6,453 nt of DNA from an uncultured Acinetobacter sp. (lineage in GTDB: Bacteria; Pseudomonadota; Gammaproteobacteria; Pseudomonadales; Moraxellaceae), in the NCBI GenBank assembly GCA_900771065.1, contig CAAGMP010000257.1, positions 1 through 6,453 on the forward strand, given 5' to 3'. The notes under the pieces were generated by a model. It made no database searches. It was not told where the DNA came from and saw only the letters and a program-made list of their open reading frames with translations. Positions 1 through 5,594 of this stretch are shown one piece after another (the stretch's first letter is position 1; every line of letters starts with the position of its first letter). A program made the position numbers and the translations under genes.

Positions 1-419
1 ACTGCACACCAGGAGGTAAGGCAATGGAGTTCTATGCATCGGTTCGTTTAGCGTTAGGTCGTCAGAAAATCATGGACAAAACATCTGAAAGCGACAAAGA
101 GTTTGTTGGACAAAATATTACGGTTCAAACAGTTAAGAACAAACTTACTCGACCGTTCCAAGAATGTCACTTACGCTTGATGTATGACGAGATTGGCTGC
201 GCCAACTTTGACCATGTAGCATCAATGCTTGATCTAGCCGTGAAGAAAGGTTGGGTGAACTACAGCAAGTCTTATGTCACTTGGACTGACGGTAAAAAAT
301 ACTTTGTCAAAGCATTGGTAAAATACCTAAATGAGCAGAAGGACGGTTTAGCCCAATTAAAAGCGCTCATGCCTGACGAAAGCAAAATTGAGCAAGAATT
401 GAAGGCGGATATAACCTAA
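1..419 (+). CDS. recA: RecA-type recombinase, C-terminal part (5' end outside window)
   Basis: RecA polymerises on single-stranded DNA and drives ATP-dependent homologous pairing and strand exchange. The frame is open from base 3, and the residues before the first ATG (base 24) read CTPGGKA followed by MEFYASVRL. This matches the end of the RecA DNA-binding loop L2 and the FYASVR strand, so the ATG at 24 is internal and not the start. About 14 residues on from the ATG region the TVKNKLTRPF stretch carries two lysines that align with E. coli Lys248 and Lys250, which contact ATP across the subunit interface. The rest matches the small C-terminal domain and ends in a mildly acidic tail. About 138 residues are visible, close to what remains of E. 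coli RecA after L2, so the 3' end looks intact. The Walker A and B motifs lie outside the window. An UvsX-type relative is possible, but FYASVRL and the length favour the bacterial RecA type. Confidence 0.93.
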   Translation, partial: CTPGGKAMEFYASVRLALGRQKIMDKTSESDKEFVGQNITVQTVKNKLTRPFQECHLRLMYDEIGCANFDHVASMLDLAVKKGWVNYSKSYVTWTDGKKYFVKALVKYLNEQKDGLAQLKALMPDESKIEQELKADIT

Positions 420-439
420 ATTGTAAAATAATCATAATC

Positions 440-468
440 AGCCCTGAACGAAATTTGGGGCTTTTTTT
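440..468 (+). terminator. Intrinsic terminator after recA
   Basis: AGCCC (440-444) pairs with GGGCT (458-462) around a 13-nt loop, and seven T follow the final C (462-468). It lies 21 bases after the recA stop and would end that transcript. It also argues that the next gene needs its own promoter or depends on readthrough. Confidence 0.75.
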
Positions 469-545
469 ATCTATTGGAGCTTAAAACCTCGCCGTTCAGG
501 GAGGATATAAGCGACTGGCGTAAGCCATTAATCAATGAGGAAATC

Positions 546-926
546 ATGATTGAACGTACAGACAGAACGGTCAATGGAAAATTTAAAGGTCGCTACTACG
601 CTTTTCCTGACGGTCGTAAACTCTATCTTGAATTTGTCAGCGGAGAAAAAACACGCGCGCTCGACCTCAAGACAAACTCTTGGATTTTGCCAACGCAAAC
701 TATTCGTGAAGCTGAATTTAAAGGCTGTACTCAGATTGGCATACTACACCGCATTGGCAAAAAGAAGCTTACTTACATTGCTAATATTCAGGACTTTCTA
801 AACATGCCCAGTGAAATTCATTATGCGTCAAGTATAGAACCAATGCGTCGATTGAACCGAAACCACTTTGTTGTAGATACCACGCGATCATCAGAATATA
901 TTGATAATTACCTCAAAATTCGCTAA
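546..926 (+). CDS. Hypothetical protein, 126 aa, basic, unrecognised
   Basis: I do not recognise this family. The frame extends upstream to a TTG at 474, but that codon lies only six bases after the terminator T-run and has no ribosome site. The ATG at 546 has GAGG at 537-540 with a 5-nt spacer, so it is the better start. The product is soluble-looking, rich in Lys and Arg, and has no membrane segment or signal peptide. Its first half (residues 10-60) alternates short charged and aromatic stretches such as GRYYAF and KLYLEFV, suggesting a small beta-rich domain. Its second half has LTYIANIQDFL and a basic MRRLNRNHF segment. It sits alone between the recA terminator and the HicA-like/hydrolase unit. 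No clear sigma-70 promoter was found between 469 and 545. Role unknown; a nucleic-acid-binding accessory protein is only a guess from its charge. Confidence 0.7.
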   Translation: MIERTDRTVNGKFKGRYYAFPDGRKLYLEFVSGEKTRALDLKTNSWILPTQTIREAEFKGCTQIGILHRIGKKKLTYIANIQDFLNMPSEIHYASSIEPMRRLNRNHFVVDTTRSSEYIDNYLKIR

Positions 927-934
927 TCTAAACA

Positions 935-963
935 ATAAGTCACCAATGACTAAATAATATAAT
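935..963 (+). promoter_or_regulatory. 17-bp regulatory element copy 1 (minus orientation) plus TATAAT box
   Basis: Bases 935-951 are the reverse complement of AGTCATTGGTGACTTAT. They match copy 2 at 1632-1648 in 16 of 17 positions and copy 3 at 6243-6259 in 13 of 17. The core is an inverted repeat, AGTCA-N4-TGACT (938-951). A consensus -10 box TATAAT follows at 958-963, and no recognisable -35 lies 17 bp upstream (ATAAGT). If the box is used, transcription starts near 970 and the dyad covers roughly -32 to -19. That position would suit a repressor operator, or a substitute for the -35 bound by a phage factor. The box would serve the HicA-like/hydrolase pair. Confidence 0.55.
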
Positions 964-1019
964 CGCATTACAGCGTAATAAAACGCTTAACTTAAGCAAG
1001 AGAAATGTAATGCGATTAT
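959..1019 (+). repeat. Perfect 14-bp inverted repeat overlapping the -10 box and the HicA-like start codon
   Basis: ATAATCGCATTACA (959-972) is the exact reverse complement of TGTAATGCGATTAT (1006-1019), with 33 nt between. The left arm overlaps the TATAAT box at 958-963 and the expected transcription start near 970. The right arm contains the ATG at 1010-1012. The Shine-Dalgarno-like AAGAGAA (998-1004) lies in the loop next to the right arm. In an RNA entering from upstream, the start codon would be paired. An RNA started at about 970 would lack almost all of the left arm. The loop also holds GCGT/ACGC (973-976, 983-986) and the odd palindrome GCTTAA-C-TTAAGC (985-997). The pairing is seen directly; the translational effect is inferred. 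Confidence 0.85.
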
Positions 1020-1216
1020 CATCCAACAAATCAATTCAGCGCACAGCACAAGCACTTATTAACAACGGGTGGGGCTATCGTCGAGGTGGCAACCATGTTG
1101 TTCTCAAATCACCCAACGGTTACACCCTACCCGTTCCTAGTTCTCCGTCATGCTCTCATGCTTCGAGAAATTGGCATAACGCTGTGCGCAAAATCCAAAA
1201 AGGAGTCAGACCCTAA
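1010..1216 (+). CDS. HicA-like small protein (YcfA/HicA mRNA-interferase fold), 68 aa
   Basis: HicA toxins are small double-stranded-RNA-binding-fold proteins that cleave mRNA and are normally held in check by a HicB partner. The layout matches: an N-terminal helix (residues 7-19, QRTAQALINNGW), then strands with YRRGGNHVVLKSP and GYTLPVPSSP, then a C-terminal helix (about 53-64). His29 in GGNHVVL aligns with the family's catalytic His in G-S-H-H. Length is typical. The start has a weak AAGAGAA site with a 5-nt spacer and lies in the right arm of the 959-1019 inverted repeat. No HicB-like gene is next to it: the hydrolase follows after one base, and the upstream 126-aa protein does not look like HicB. 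It may therefore be an orphan toxin, a host-takeover factor, or an RNA-binding protein that has lost toxicity. Family assignment is from motif and length only. Confidence 0.75.
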   Translation: MRLSSNKSIQRTAQALINNGWGYRRGGNHVVLKSPNGYTLPVPSSPSCSHASRNWHNAVRKIQKGVRP

Positions 1217-1217
1217 T

Positions 1218-1625
1218 ATGATGCTTACAACTGCCCTGACTTGCCTAGCTCTGAATATTTATCACGAAGGGCGTGGCGAAACGGAGCTAGGTAAAAAGAT
1301 CATCGCGCAAACTGTCATGAATCGCGCTCACCATAATAGCTCCAACGTATGTCGAGAAGTCACTAGACCGTATCAATATAGTTGGACAAACCGATTAGTC
1401 ATCGGTCGTCAACTGAAATTAAAAGGTCTTCCTCAAGAGAAAAAAGTTTGGGAATCATGTCAAGCGATTGCCAAAAAAGCACTGGATGGAAACTTAGATA
1501 TACCAAAGAAATATCAATATGTAACACATTTCCATACACCAAGAGTTAAACCTGATTGGTCAACCAAGATGGTGAAACTTGGAAAGATTGATGGGCATAT
1601 TTATTACCAATCAAAACGACCCTAG
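1218..1625 (+). CDS. SleB-type cell-wall hydrolase, 135 aa, probable phage lysin
   Basis: SleB/CwlJ-type hydrolases cut the glycan strands of peptidoglycan. The domain fills the protein: LALNIYHEGRGE (residues 10-21) with the conserved Glu17 expected in the active site, TVMNR (32-36), YQYSW (52-56, usually QFSW), a helical segment 73-90, and THFHTP then GKIDGHIYY (103-130), the usual C-terminal strands. The frame is open back to an ATG at 1086, but that would bury 132 bases in the HicA-like gene and has no ribosome site. AAGGAG at 1200-1205 serves ATG 1218 (12-nt gap) or the adjacent ATG 1221. The start lies one base after the HicA-like stop, so translation is probably coupled. There is no signal peptide or membrane anchor and no holin in the window, so release would need a holin elsewhere. 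It may act as the endolysin, but a virion-associated or entry role cannot be excluded. Confidence 0.85.
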   Translation: MMLTTALTCLALNIYHEGRGETELGKKIIAQTVMNRAHHNSSNVCREVTRPYQYSWTNRLVIGRQLKLKGLPQEKKVWESCQAIAKKALDGNLDIPKKYQYVTHFHTPRVKPDWSTKMVKLGKIDGHIYYQSKRP

Positions 1626-1631
1626 ATAGTA

Positions 1632-1662
1632 AGTTATTGGTGACTTATATTTATTGTATAAT
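1632..1662 (+). promoter_or_regulatory. 17-bp regulatory element copy 2 plus TATAAT promoter for sbcDC
   Basis: AGTTATTGGTGACTTAT (1632-1648) is copy 2 of the recurrent element, starting seven bases after the hydrolase stop. Its dyad is AAGTTA/TGACTT with one mismatch. A perfect TATAAT lies at 1657-1662, and the hexamer 17 bp upstream is TTATTG, a poor -35 inside the dyad. The expected transcription start is near 1669, and a weak AAGAGAA ribosome site (1680-1686) precedes the sbcD ATG at 1697. No terminator separates this from the upstream pair, so readthrough is possible. Confidence 0.6.
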
Positions 1663-1696
1663 ACGCTCGAAACGTACTAAAGAGAACCTTTAAAAT

Positions 1697-2794
1697 ATGA
1701 CACCTTATGGCATACAGTCAGATACTCACAACCATGCTTGGCATGCTTTTGCGACGACACTTGAATCGGGCGTCAATAGCCGACTTCAAACGATTCTTGA
1801 TGAAACTTGGCGTTTGGCTTTATCGGTCAAAAAGCTAGGTGGCAAGACAATGTATCACTGTGGAGATCTTTTTCATGTTCGCGGTAACATTGCGCCGTCT
1901 GTTTTAAATCCTACATTAGACCTTTACCGTAAGATTGTAGAAGAATTAGGCATTGAACCTCGTCTTCTAGCAGGAAACCATGACTTAGAAGGACGCGATG
2001 CCAGTCGTGTTAGTTCTGCAATCACCGCGTTAGAAGGCATCGGTTGCAAGATTGTCAATAAACCAACCGCTTTTTACGATGATCAAGTGATGATGATACC
2101 CTGGATTCAAGACACGGATGAATTAAAGAAAACGATTGAATCTATGTGTAAAGGTTTAGCCGAGCATGAAGATGAAGGCGCTCGAATTGATGATTTGCAT
2201 ACATGGACGCTAATGATTCATGCCCCTGTCGATGGTGTTATTGCAGGCTTACCTGCTCATGGTATTACCGATGAATATTTGGCATCACTTGGCTTTCAAT
2301 ATGTTTTCAGCGGTCATTATCACCACCACAAAGATTTTGGCAATGGGGTTTACTCGGTCGGTGCATCAACACATCAAACATGGTCAGACGTTGGCGCTAA
2401 AGCAGGCTTTCTGCTTGTAACACGCTTAGGCGTAAAGTGGATGAAGTCACATGCTCCTGATTTTGTCGAGATTGATGGTGATATGGACGAATTTGAAATT
2501 AAAACACTGGTCGATGGTAACTATGTTCGTGCCAAGATCAGCACAGCAAATACAGTGGACGTCGAAAGAGTACGCGCTTTTTTAGTTGAAAATGGCGCAA
2601 AGGGGGTCACGATTTTAAGCACCAAAGTGGCTGTTGAAGCATCACGTAGCATTTCCACAGTCAAAGCAGGTTCGTCCATTGAAGCATCAGTCAGTGAATT
2701 TATTAAGAAATCTAGCGTTACCGTTGATCACGAACACCTCACTATGCTGTGTAACGCCATTCTTGCAGAAGCGCGTATGGAGATTGCGGAATAA
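1697..2794 (+). CDS. sbcD: SbcD/Mre11-family nuclease subunit (T4 gp47-like)
   Basis: This is the metal-dependent nuclease half of the SbcCD/Mre11-Rad50 complex, which in phages such as T4 (gp46/47) resects DNA ends for recombination-dependent replication. The calcineurin-like phosphoesterase motifs are all present in order: SDTHNH (Asp9, His11), CGDLFH (Asp57, His60), AGNHD (Asn94-Asp96), MIHAP (His175) and SGHYHHH (His207, His209). These are the expected two-metal ligands. The core covers residues 1-240. The remaining 125 residues form a C-terminal domain that likely caps the active site and binds the SbcC coiled-coil base. The 365-residue length is near T4 gp47 (about 340) and E. coli SbcD (about 400). 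Its stop overlaps the sbcC start by one base (TAATG), so the two are made together. The copy 2 element and TATAAT box lie just upstream. Assignment is firm. Confidence 0.95.
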   Translation: MTPYGIQSDTHNHAWHAFATTLESGVNSRLQTILDETWRLALSVKKLGGKTMYHCGDLFHVRGNIAPSVLNPTLDLYRKIVEELGIEPRLLAGNHDLEGRDASRVSSAITALEGIGCKIVNKPTAFYDDQVMMIPWIQDTDELKKTIESMCKGLAEHEDEGARIDDLHTWTLMIHAPVDGVIAGLPAHGITDEYLASLGFQYVFSGHYHHHKDFGNGVYSVGASTHQTWSDVGAKAGFLLVTRLGVKWMKSHAPDFVEIDGDMDEFEIKTLVDGNYVRAKISTANTVDVERVRAFLVENGAKGVTILSTKVAVEASRSISTVKAGSSIEASVSEFIKKSSVTVDHEHLTMLCNAILAEARMEIAE

Positions 2795-4734
2795 TGAAAA
2801 TTTTAAATCTCACTTTGCAGCACTTTCTTACGGTTGGTGAAGCAACAATTGATTTGGCAGATCGTGGCTTAGTCCTCATTCAAGGTGAAAATGAAGATGA
2901 TAGCTCGACCACTTCAAATGGCGCAGGAAAATCCTCTCTTGTTGATGGTTTGTGTTGGGCAATTTTTGGTGTGACAGCGCGTGGCGTAACAGGTGACTCG
3001 GTTGTCAATATGACTGCCAAGAAGAACACTTTAGTTGGCGTTTATATTCAAGACGGCACAGACATTTACCACATTCGTCGCCATCGCAAACATGCAACCT
3101 ACAAAAATGCTTTGCTTGTAGATAAAGTCAATAAACCTTTTGGTACTTCAATAGTCTCTATGACCAAAGGAACTGATAAAGAAACACAGGATATTGTAAA
3201 TGCGATTGTAGGTTGTAGCTACGATGTATTTACTTCCTCAATCTACGCAGGGCAAGAACGTATGCCCGATCTTCCTGCAATGACTGACAAGTTTCTCAAA
3301 TCGCTTATTGAAGAAGCAGCAGGCGTTGAAGTATTGGAACAGGCACACACTATCGCTAAATCCAAGTTGGCAGTAGAAAAAAACAAACTCACTGAAATTT
3401 CAGCACGGTCATCCTCCAATGATTCTTTGGTGGCGATGACAAAAATGCACCTAGAAAGTGAAAAGTCCAAGCAAAAGAACTTTGATAAAACCAAACGCGA
3501 CCGCGTAAAAGCAAAGTTGGCGGGTGTATTATCTGAACAAAACGCGATTGAAGCAGCACAAGCAGATCAGGCTAAGTTTGATGTCCCTAAACTGTTAAAA
3601 GAGAAAGCGCTGTTGCTAGACCGCATCAAACACGCCAATGAAATGAATGCAGAAGCACAGGCAAAACGCGACGCATGGAACAAAGCTGAGTATCACGCAC
3701 AACTTACAGATAATAAGTACAACACCAAAGCAGGCGAAGTTCGTCAATACGTTGCACAGATCAAGTCCATTGATTCTCTTATTGGGACAGAATGTAAAGA
3801 ATGCGGAAAGACAATTGGTGAACAAGACGTTGAAGATGCACGTAAAGCCAAACGTGCTAGCGCAGAGCATCTAGCCGCTCAGGCGAAATTACTTAAGGCT
3901 GATCATCTTGCTGCATTAGAAGAAGCCAATCGCCTTAAAGCGGAAACAATACGCCTTGCACCCGTGAATATCGTAGCGCTTTCAAATGAAGTCCGTACGA
4001 TTGACAACATACTCAATTCAATGAGTAATACGGATACAAAAATCGGTATGCACAAATCGAATATCGAAGCAATTAAGACGCAAGCACGCGAAATGATGGT
4101 TGAACTAAATCCATTTACAGAGAGCATCACTCGGCTTGAAAAGCAATTGGGTGAACTTGAAAGCGAATCTGAACGCTTGGAACTTGAAACCATTGCCTTA
4201 ACTGAATCTGTCGAACTACATACAGCTGCGGTAGGCGTTTATGGTGCAGGCGGTGTTCGCGCTCATATTCTCGATACCGTAACACCATTTTTAAACGACC
4301 GCACTCGCGATTACTTAGGTGCGCTTGCCGATGGCAACATTCATGCAACTTGGACAACCTTAACGAAAAATGCAAAAGGTGAATTAAAGGAAAAATTTTC
4401 CATTGCCGTCACCAACGACAAAGGCGCTGACTGTTTTGCAGGATTGTCGGGCGGTGAAAAACGTAAGGTACGACTTGCAACCGCAATGGCACTACAAGAC
4501 TTGGTGTCTTCACGCGCATCGAAGCCAATTGAGTTATTTATTGGTGATGAAATTGACGATGCTTTAGATGGTGCAGGACTTGAACGCTTAATGTCGGTAC
4601 TTGAACGTAAGGCGCGTGAGCGTGGCACCGTGTTGGTGATCTCACATAACGATCTAAACCATTATATAGACCAATCAATCACAGTTCATAAAAAGGGCGG
4701 TCAATCTTATGTGGGTGGTGATACGACAAAGTAA
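2794..4734 (+). CDS. sbcC: SbcC/Rad50-family ATPase subunit (T4 gp46-like)
   Basis: This is the SMC-like ATPase partner of SbcD; ATP binding joins two heads and controls nuclease access to DNA ends. Visible parts are the N-terminal head with Walker A SNGAGKSS (residues 41-48), a Q-loop region near YAGQERMP (151-158), two coiled-coil arms (about 185-330 and 345-480), and a zinc hook CKEC (Cys334, Cys337) between them. The C-terminal head has signature LSGGEKRK (551-558), Walker B with Asp585-Glu586 in LFIGDEIDD, a D-loop (DDALD) and switch His618 in VISHND. The P-loop lacks the usual first Gly and is preceded by an acidic/Ser-Thr stretch, ENEDDSSTT (32-40). I recall similar loops in other phage SbcC proteins. 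At 646 residues it is far shorter than E. coli SbcC (1048) because the coils are short, as in phage gp46. It is translationally coupled to sbcD. Confidence 0.95.
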   Translation: MKILNLTLQHFLTVGEATIDLADRGLVLIQGENEDDSSTTSNGAGKSSLVDGLCWAIFGVTARGVTGDSVVNMTAKKNTLVGVYIQDGTDIYHIRRHRKHATYKNALLVDKVNKPFGTSIVSMTKGTDKETQDIVNAIVGCSYDVFTSSIYAGQERMPDLPAMTDKFLKSLIEEAAGVEVLEQAHTIAKSKLAVEKNKLTEISARSSSNDSLVAMTKMHLESEKSKQKNFDKTKRDRVKAKLAGVLSEQNAIEAAQADQAKFDVPKLLKEKALLLDRIKHANEMNAEAQAKRDAWNKAEYHAQLTDNKYNTKAGEVRQYVAQIKSIDSLIGTECKECGKTIGEQDVEDARKAKRASAEHLAAQAKLLKADHLAALEEANRLKAETIRLAPVNIVALSNEVRTIDNILNSMSNTDTKIGMHKSNIEAIKTQAREMMVELNPFTESITRLEKQLGELESESERLELETIALTESVELHTAAVGVYGAGGVRAHILDTVTPFLNDRTRDYLGALADGNIHATWTTLTKNAKGELKEKFSIAVTNDKGADCFAGLSGGEKRKVRLATAMALQDLVSSRASKPIELFIGDEIDDALDGAGLERLMSVLERKARERGTVLVISHNDLNHYIDQSITVHKKGGQSYVGGDTTK

Positions 4735-4760
4735 GTCACAAAGACAGCACTTAGACATAC

Positions 4761-4789
4761 GCTAGAATCGCATATTTCGCGTTTTTAGC
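4761..4789 (+). terminator. Stem-loop after sbcC, possible weak terminator
   Basis: GCTAGAATCGC (4761-4771) pairs with GCGTTTTTAGC (4779-4789) around a 7-nt loop, with ten of eleven positions paired including one G-U. The bases after it, GCGTTTCTTTAGC, contain only a broken T-run, so termination would be inefficient. It may instead stabilise the 3' end of the sbcDC message. It starts 27 bases after the sbcC stop. Confidence 0.45.
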
Positions 4790-4832
4790 GCGTTTCTTTA
4801 GCTGCTTGATAATTGTGATAGCTAAAAATACG
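4778..4832 (+). repeat. Short direct and inverted repeats before the 186-aa gene
   Basis: CGCGTTTTTAGC (4778-4789) is followed by the similar CGCGTTTCTTTAGC (4789-4802), and an inverted version, GCTAAAAATACG, lies at 4821-4832 (10 of 12 positions match the complement of the first). A TTGATA (4806-4811) resembles a -35, but no good -10 lies at the right distance. The repeats could be an operator for the 186-aa gene or alternative RNA folds. The spacer 4735-4860 shows nothing else. Confidence 0.4.
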
Positions 4833-4860
4833 GATGCTCTAAATCGAAAAGGGAACGCAA

Positions 4861-5421
4861 ATGACAGAGCTAGACTTGTTGGAACAGGTCGTTAAAGAAC
4901 TCGAAAAAATCGAGCAGGAAGAAATCGCAGACGCAGAGGAATTTCGCGACCGCTATGAGCTTCTTATTGATTGTGCAGTCGATGAAATTAACGATGAAAT
5001 CTTGAAACGCAAACTGAACGATGTCACACGAACAGGACGTCTTATACTTATTAAAGATGGAACACATGCGGTTTATCGTGGTGGAATTATCTCTTCCTAC
5101 AAATTTATTGGCGGTGAAGAATTTAAACTCAGCCGAGTTGAGAAAGGTCTAATGAAAAATAAAGGGAGCTTAGTGAATTTTATTTTCGAACCGTTGCAGC
5201 CATCACAATATCATTATTTGGCTTTGGCATACGAAAAGGCACTAGAGTACATGGATGCCTCATTTGGAAAAGCCATCGCTCACAATCTATTGGACGCAAT
5301 GAACTCAATTCATCAGGATGTTGTTTCACTTCAACATGAATACGCAGACCGCCATCGGGAACGTCAACTCCGTATTTCAGGCGAAAGTACACAGGCATAC
5401 AGTGAGGCAAATTCTTGGTAA
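4861..5421 (+). CDS. Hypothetical protein, 186 aa, acidic N-terminus, between sbcC and ruvC
   Basis: I do not recognise this protein. The start is well supported by GGGA (4851-4854) with a 6-nt spacer. Residues 1-50 are strongly acidic and probably helical (LLEQVVKELEKIEQEEIADAEE), with a likely coiled coil. Residues 55-115 contain short strands around RLILIKDGTHAVYRGGIIS and LVNFIFEPL. Residues 116-165 are helical again, and the last 20 residues are polar and probably disordered. There is no signal peptide or membrane segment. The mix of an acidic helical end and a beta-rich middle could suit a protein-protein or DNA-mimic role, but no motif proves it. Its position between the resection ATPase and the junction resolvase, on the same strand, suggests a part in recombination or replication. 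It is followed by the nested dyad at 5429-5537. Confidence 0.75.
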   Translation: MTELDLLEQVVKELEKIEQEEIADAEEFRDRYELLIDCAVDEINDEILKRKLNDVTRTGRLILIKDGTHAVYRGGIISSYKFIGGEEFKLSRVEKGLMKNKGSLVNFIFEPLQPSQYHYLALAYEKALEYMDASFGKAIAHNLLDAMNSIHQDVVSLQHEYADRHRERQLRISGESTQAYSEANSW

Positions 5422-5428
5422 ATCCGCC

Positions 5429-5537
5429 AACTTGGGTTATTTGGGTGCCGCCATGTCTATCGTATATATAAATATAATTCTTTTAATCATTATTAATATA
5501 TACGGTAGCGTTTGGAATACCCAAGTTTACCCAAGTT
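5429..5537. repeat. Nested concentric dyad with AT-rich core; candidate replication origin or assembly site
   Basis: The outer arms carry AACTTGGGT at 5429-5437 and a degenerate TATTTGGGT at 5438-5446. On the right, two inverted copies, ACCCAAGTT, lie at 5519-5527 and 5529-5537 (10-bp period, one face of the helix). Inside this, CGTATATATAAATA (5461-5474) pairs with TATTAATATATACG (5491-5504) in 13 of 14 positions around a 16-bp A/T-rich spacer. The two dyads share a centre: 5483 for the outer and 5482.5 for the inner. Iteron-like repeats around an AT-rich core are typical of initiator-bound origins. A transcription operator or a cruciform-forming site are alternatives. No known origin sequence is recognised. 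The rest of the spacer, 5538-5594, holds only the ruvC leader. Confidence 0.6.
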
Positions 5538-5594
5538 AATTCAATACAAACAGCGGTCACCAAAAAGACCACTTCTAATTAAAGGAAAAAGGAA

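Noticed and set aside
24..26. ATG at 24 as a gene start for a 131-aa protein
   Set aside because: The frame is open upstream and the residues before it match the RecA TPGG loop; the GGAGG-like bases before it are coding sequence.
474..545. TTG 474 as the start of the 126-aa protein
   Set aside because: It is almost in contact with the recA terminator and lacks a ribosome site, whereas ATG 546 has a good one.
1086..1217. Upstream ATG 1086 as the start of the cell-wall hydrolase
   Set aside because: It overlaps the HicA-like gene by about 130 bases, has no ribosome site, and the added residues do not form a signal peptide or a known domain.
1632..1648. The recurrent dyads as intrinsic terminators
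   Set aside because: The stems are only 5-6 bp, AT-rich and lack T-runs, although each lies just after a stop codon.
5429..5537. Protelomerase (hairpin telomere) site or MITE
   Set aside because: The central 16 bp are not palindromic as telomere-resolution sites require, and no target-site duplication flanks the outer arms.
5453..5539. Hydrophobic 28-residue peptide (MSIVYINIILLIII and onward) across the nested dyad
   Set aside because: There is no Shine-Dalgarno site before its ATG, and the hydrophobic residues follow simply from the A/T-rich core of the dyad.
5555..5570. GGTC/GACC inverted repeat in the ruvC leader
   Set aside because: A 4-bp stem with an 8-nt loop is expected by chance; the resemblance to the 17-bp element (GGTCACCAA) is too slight.
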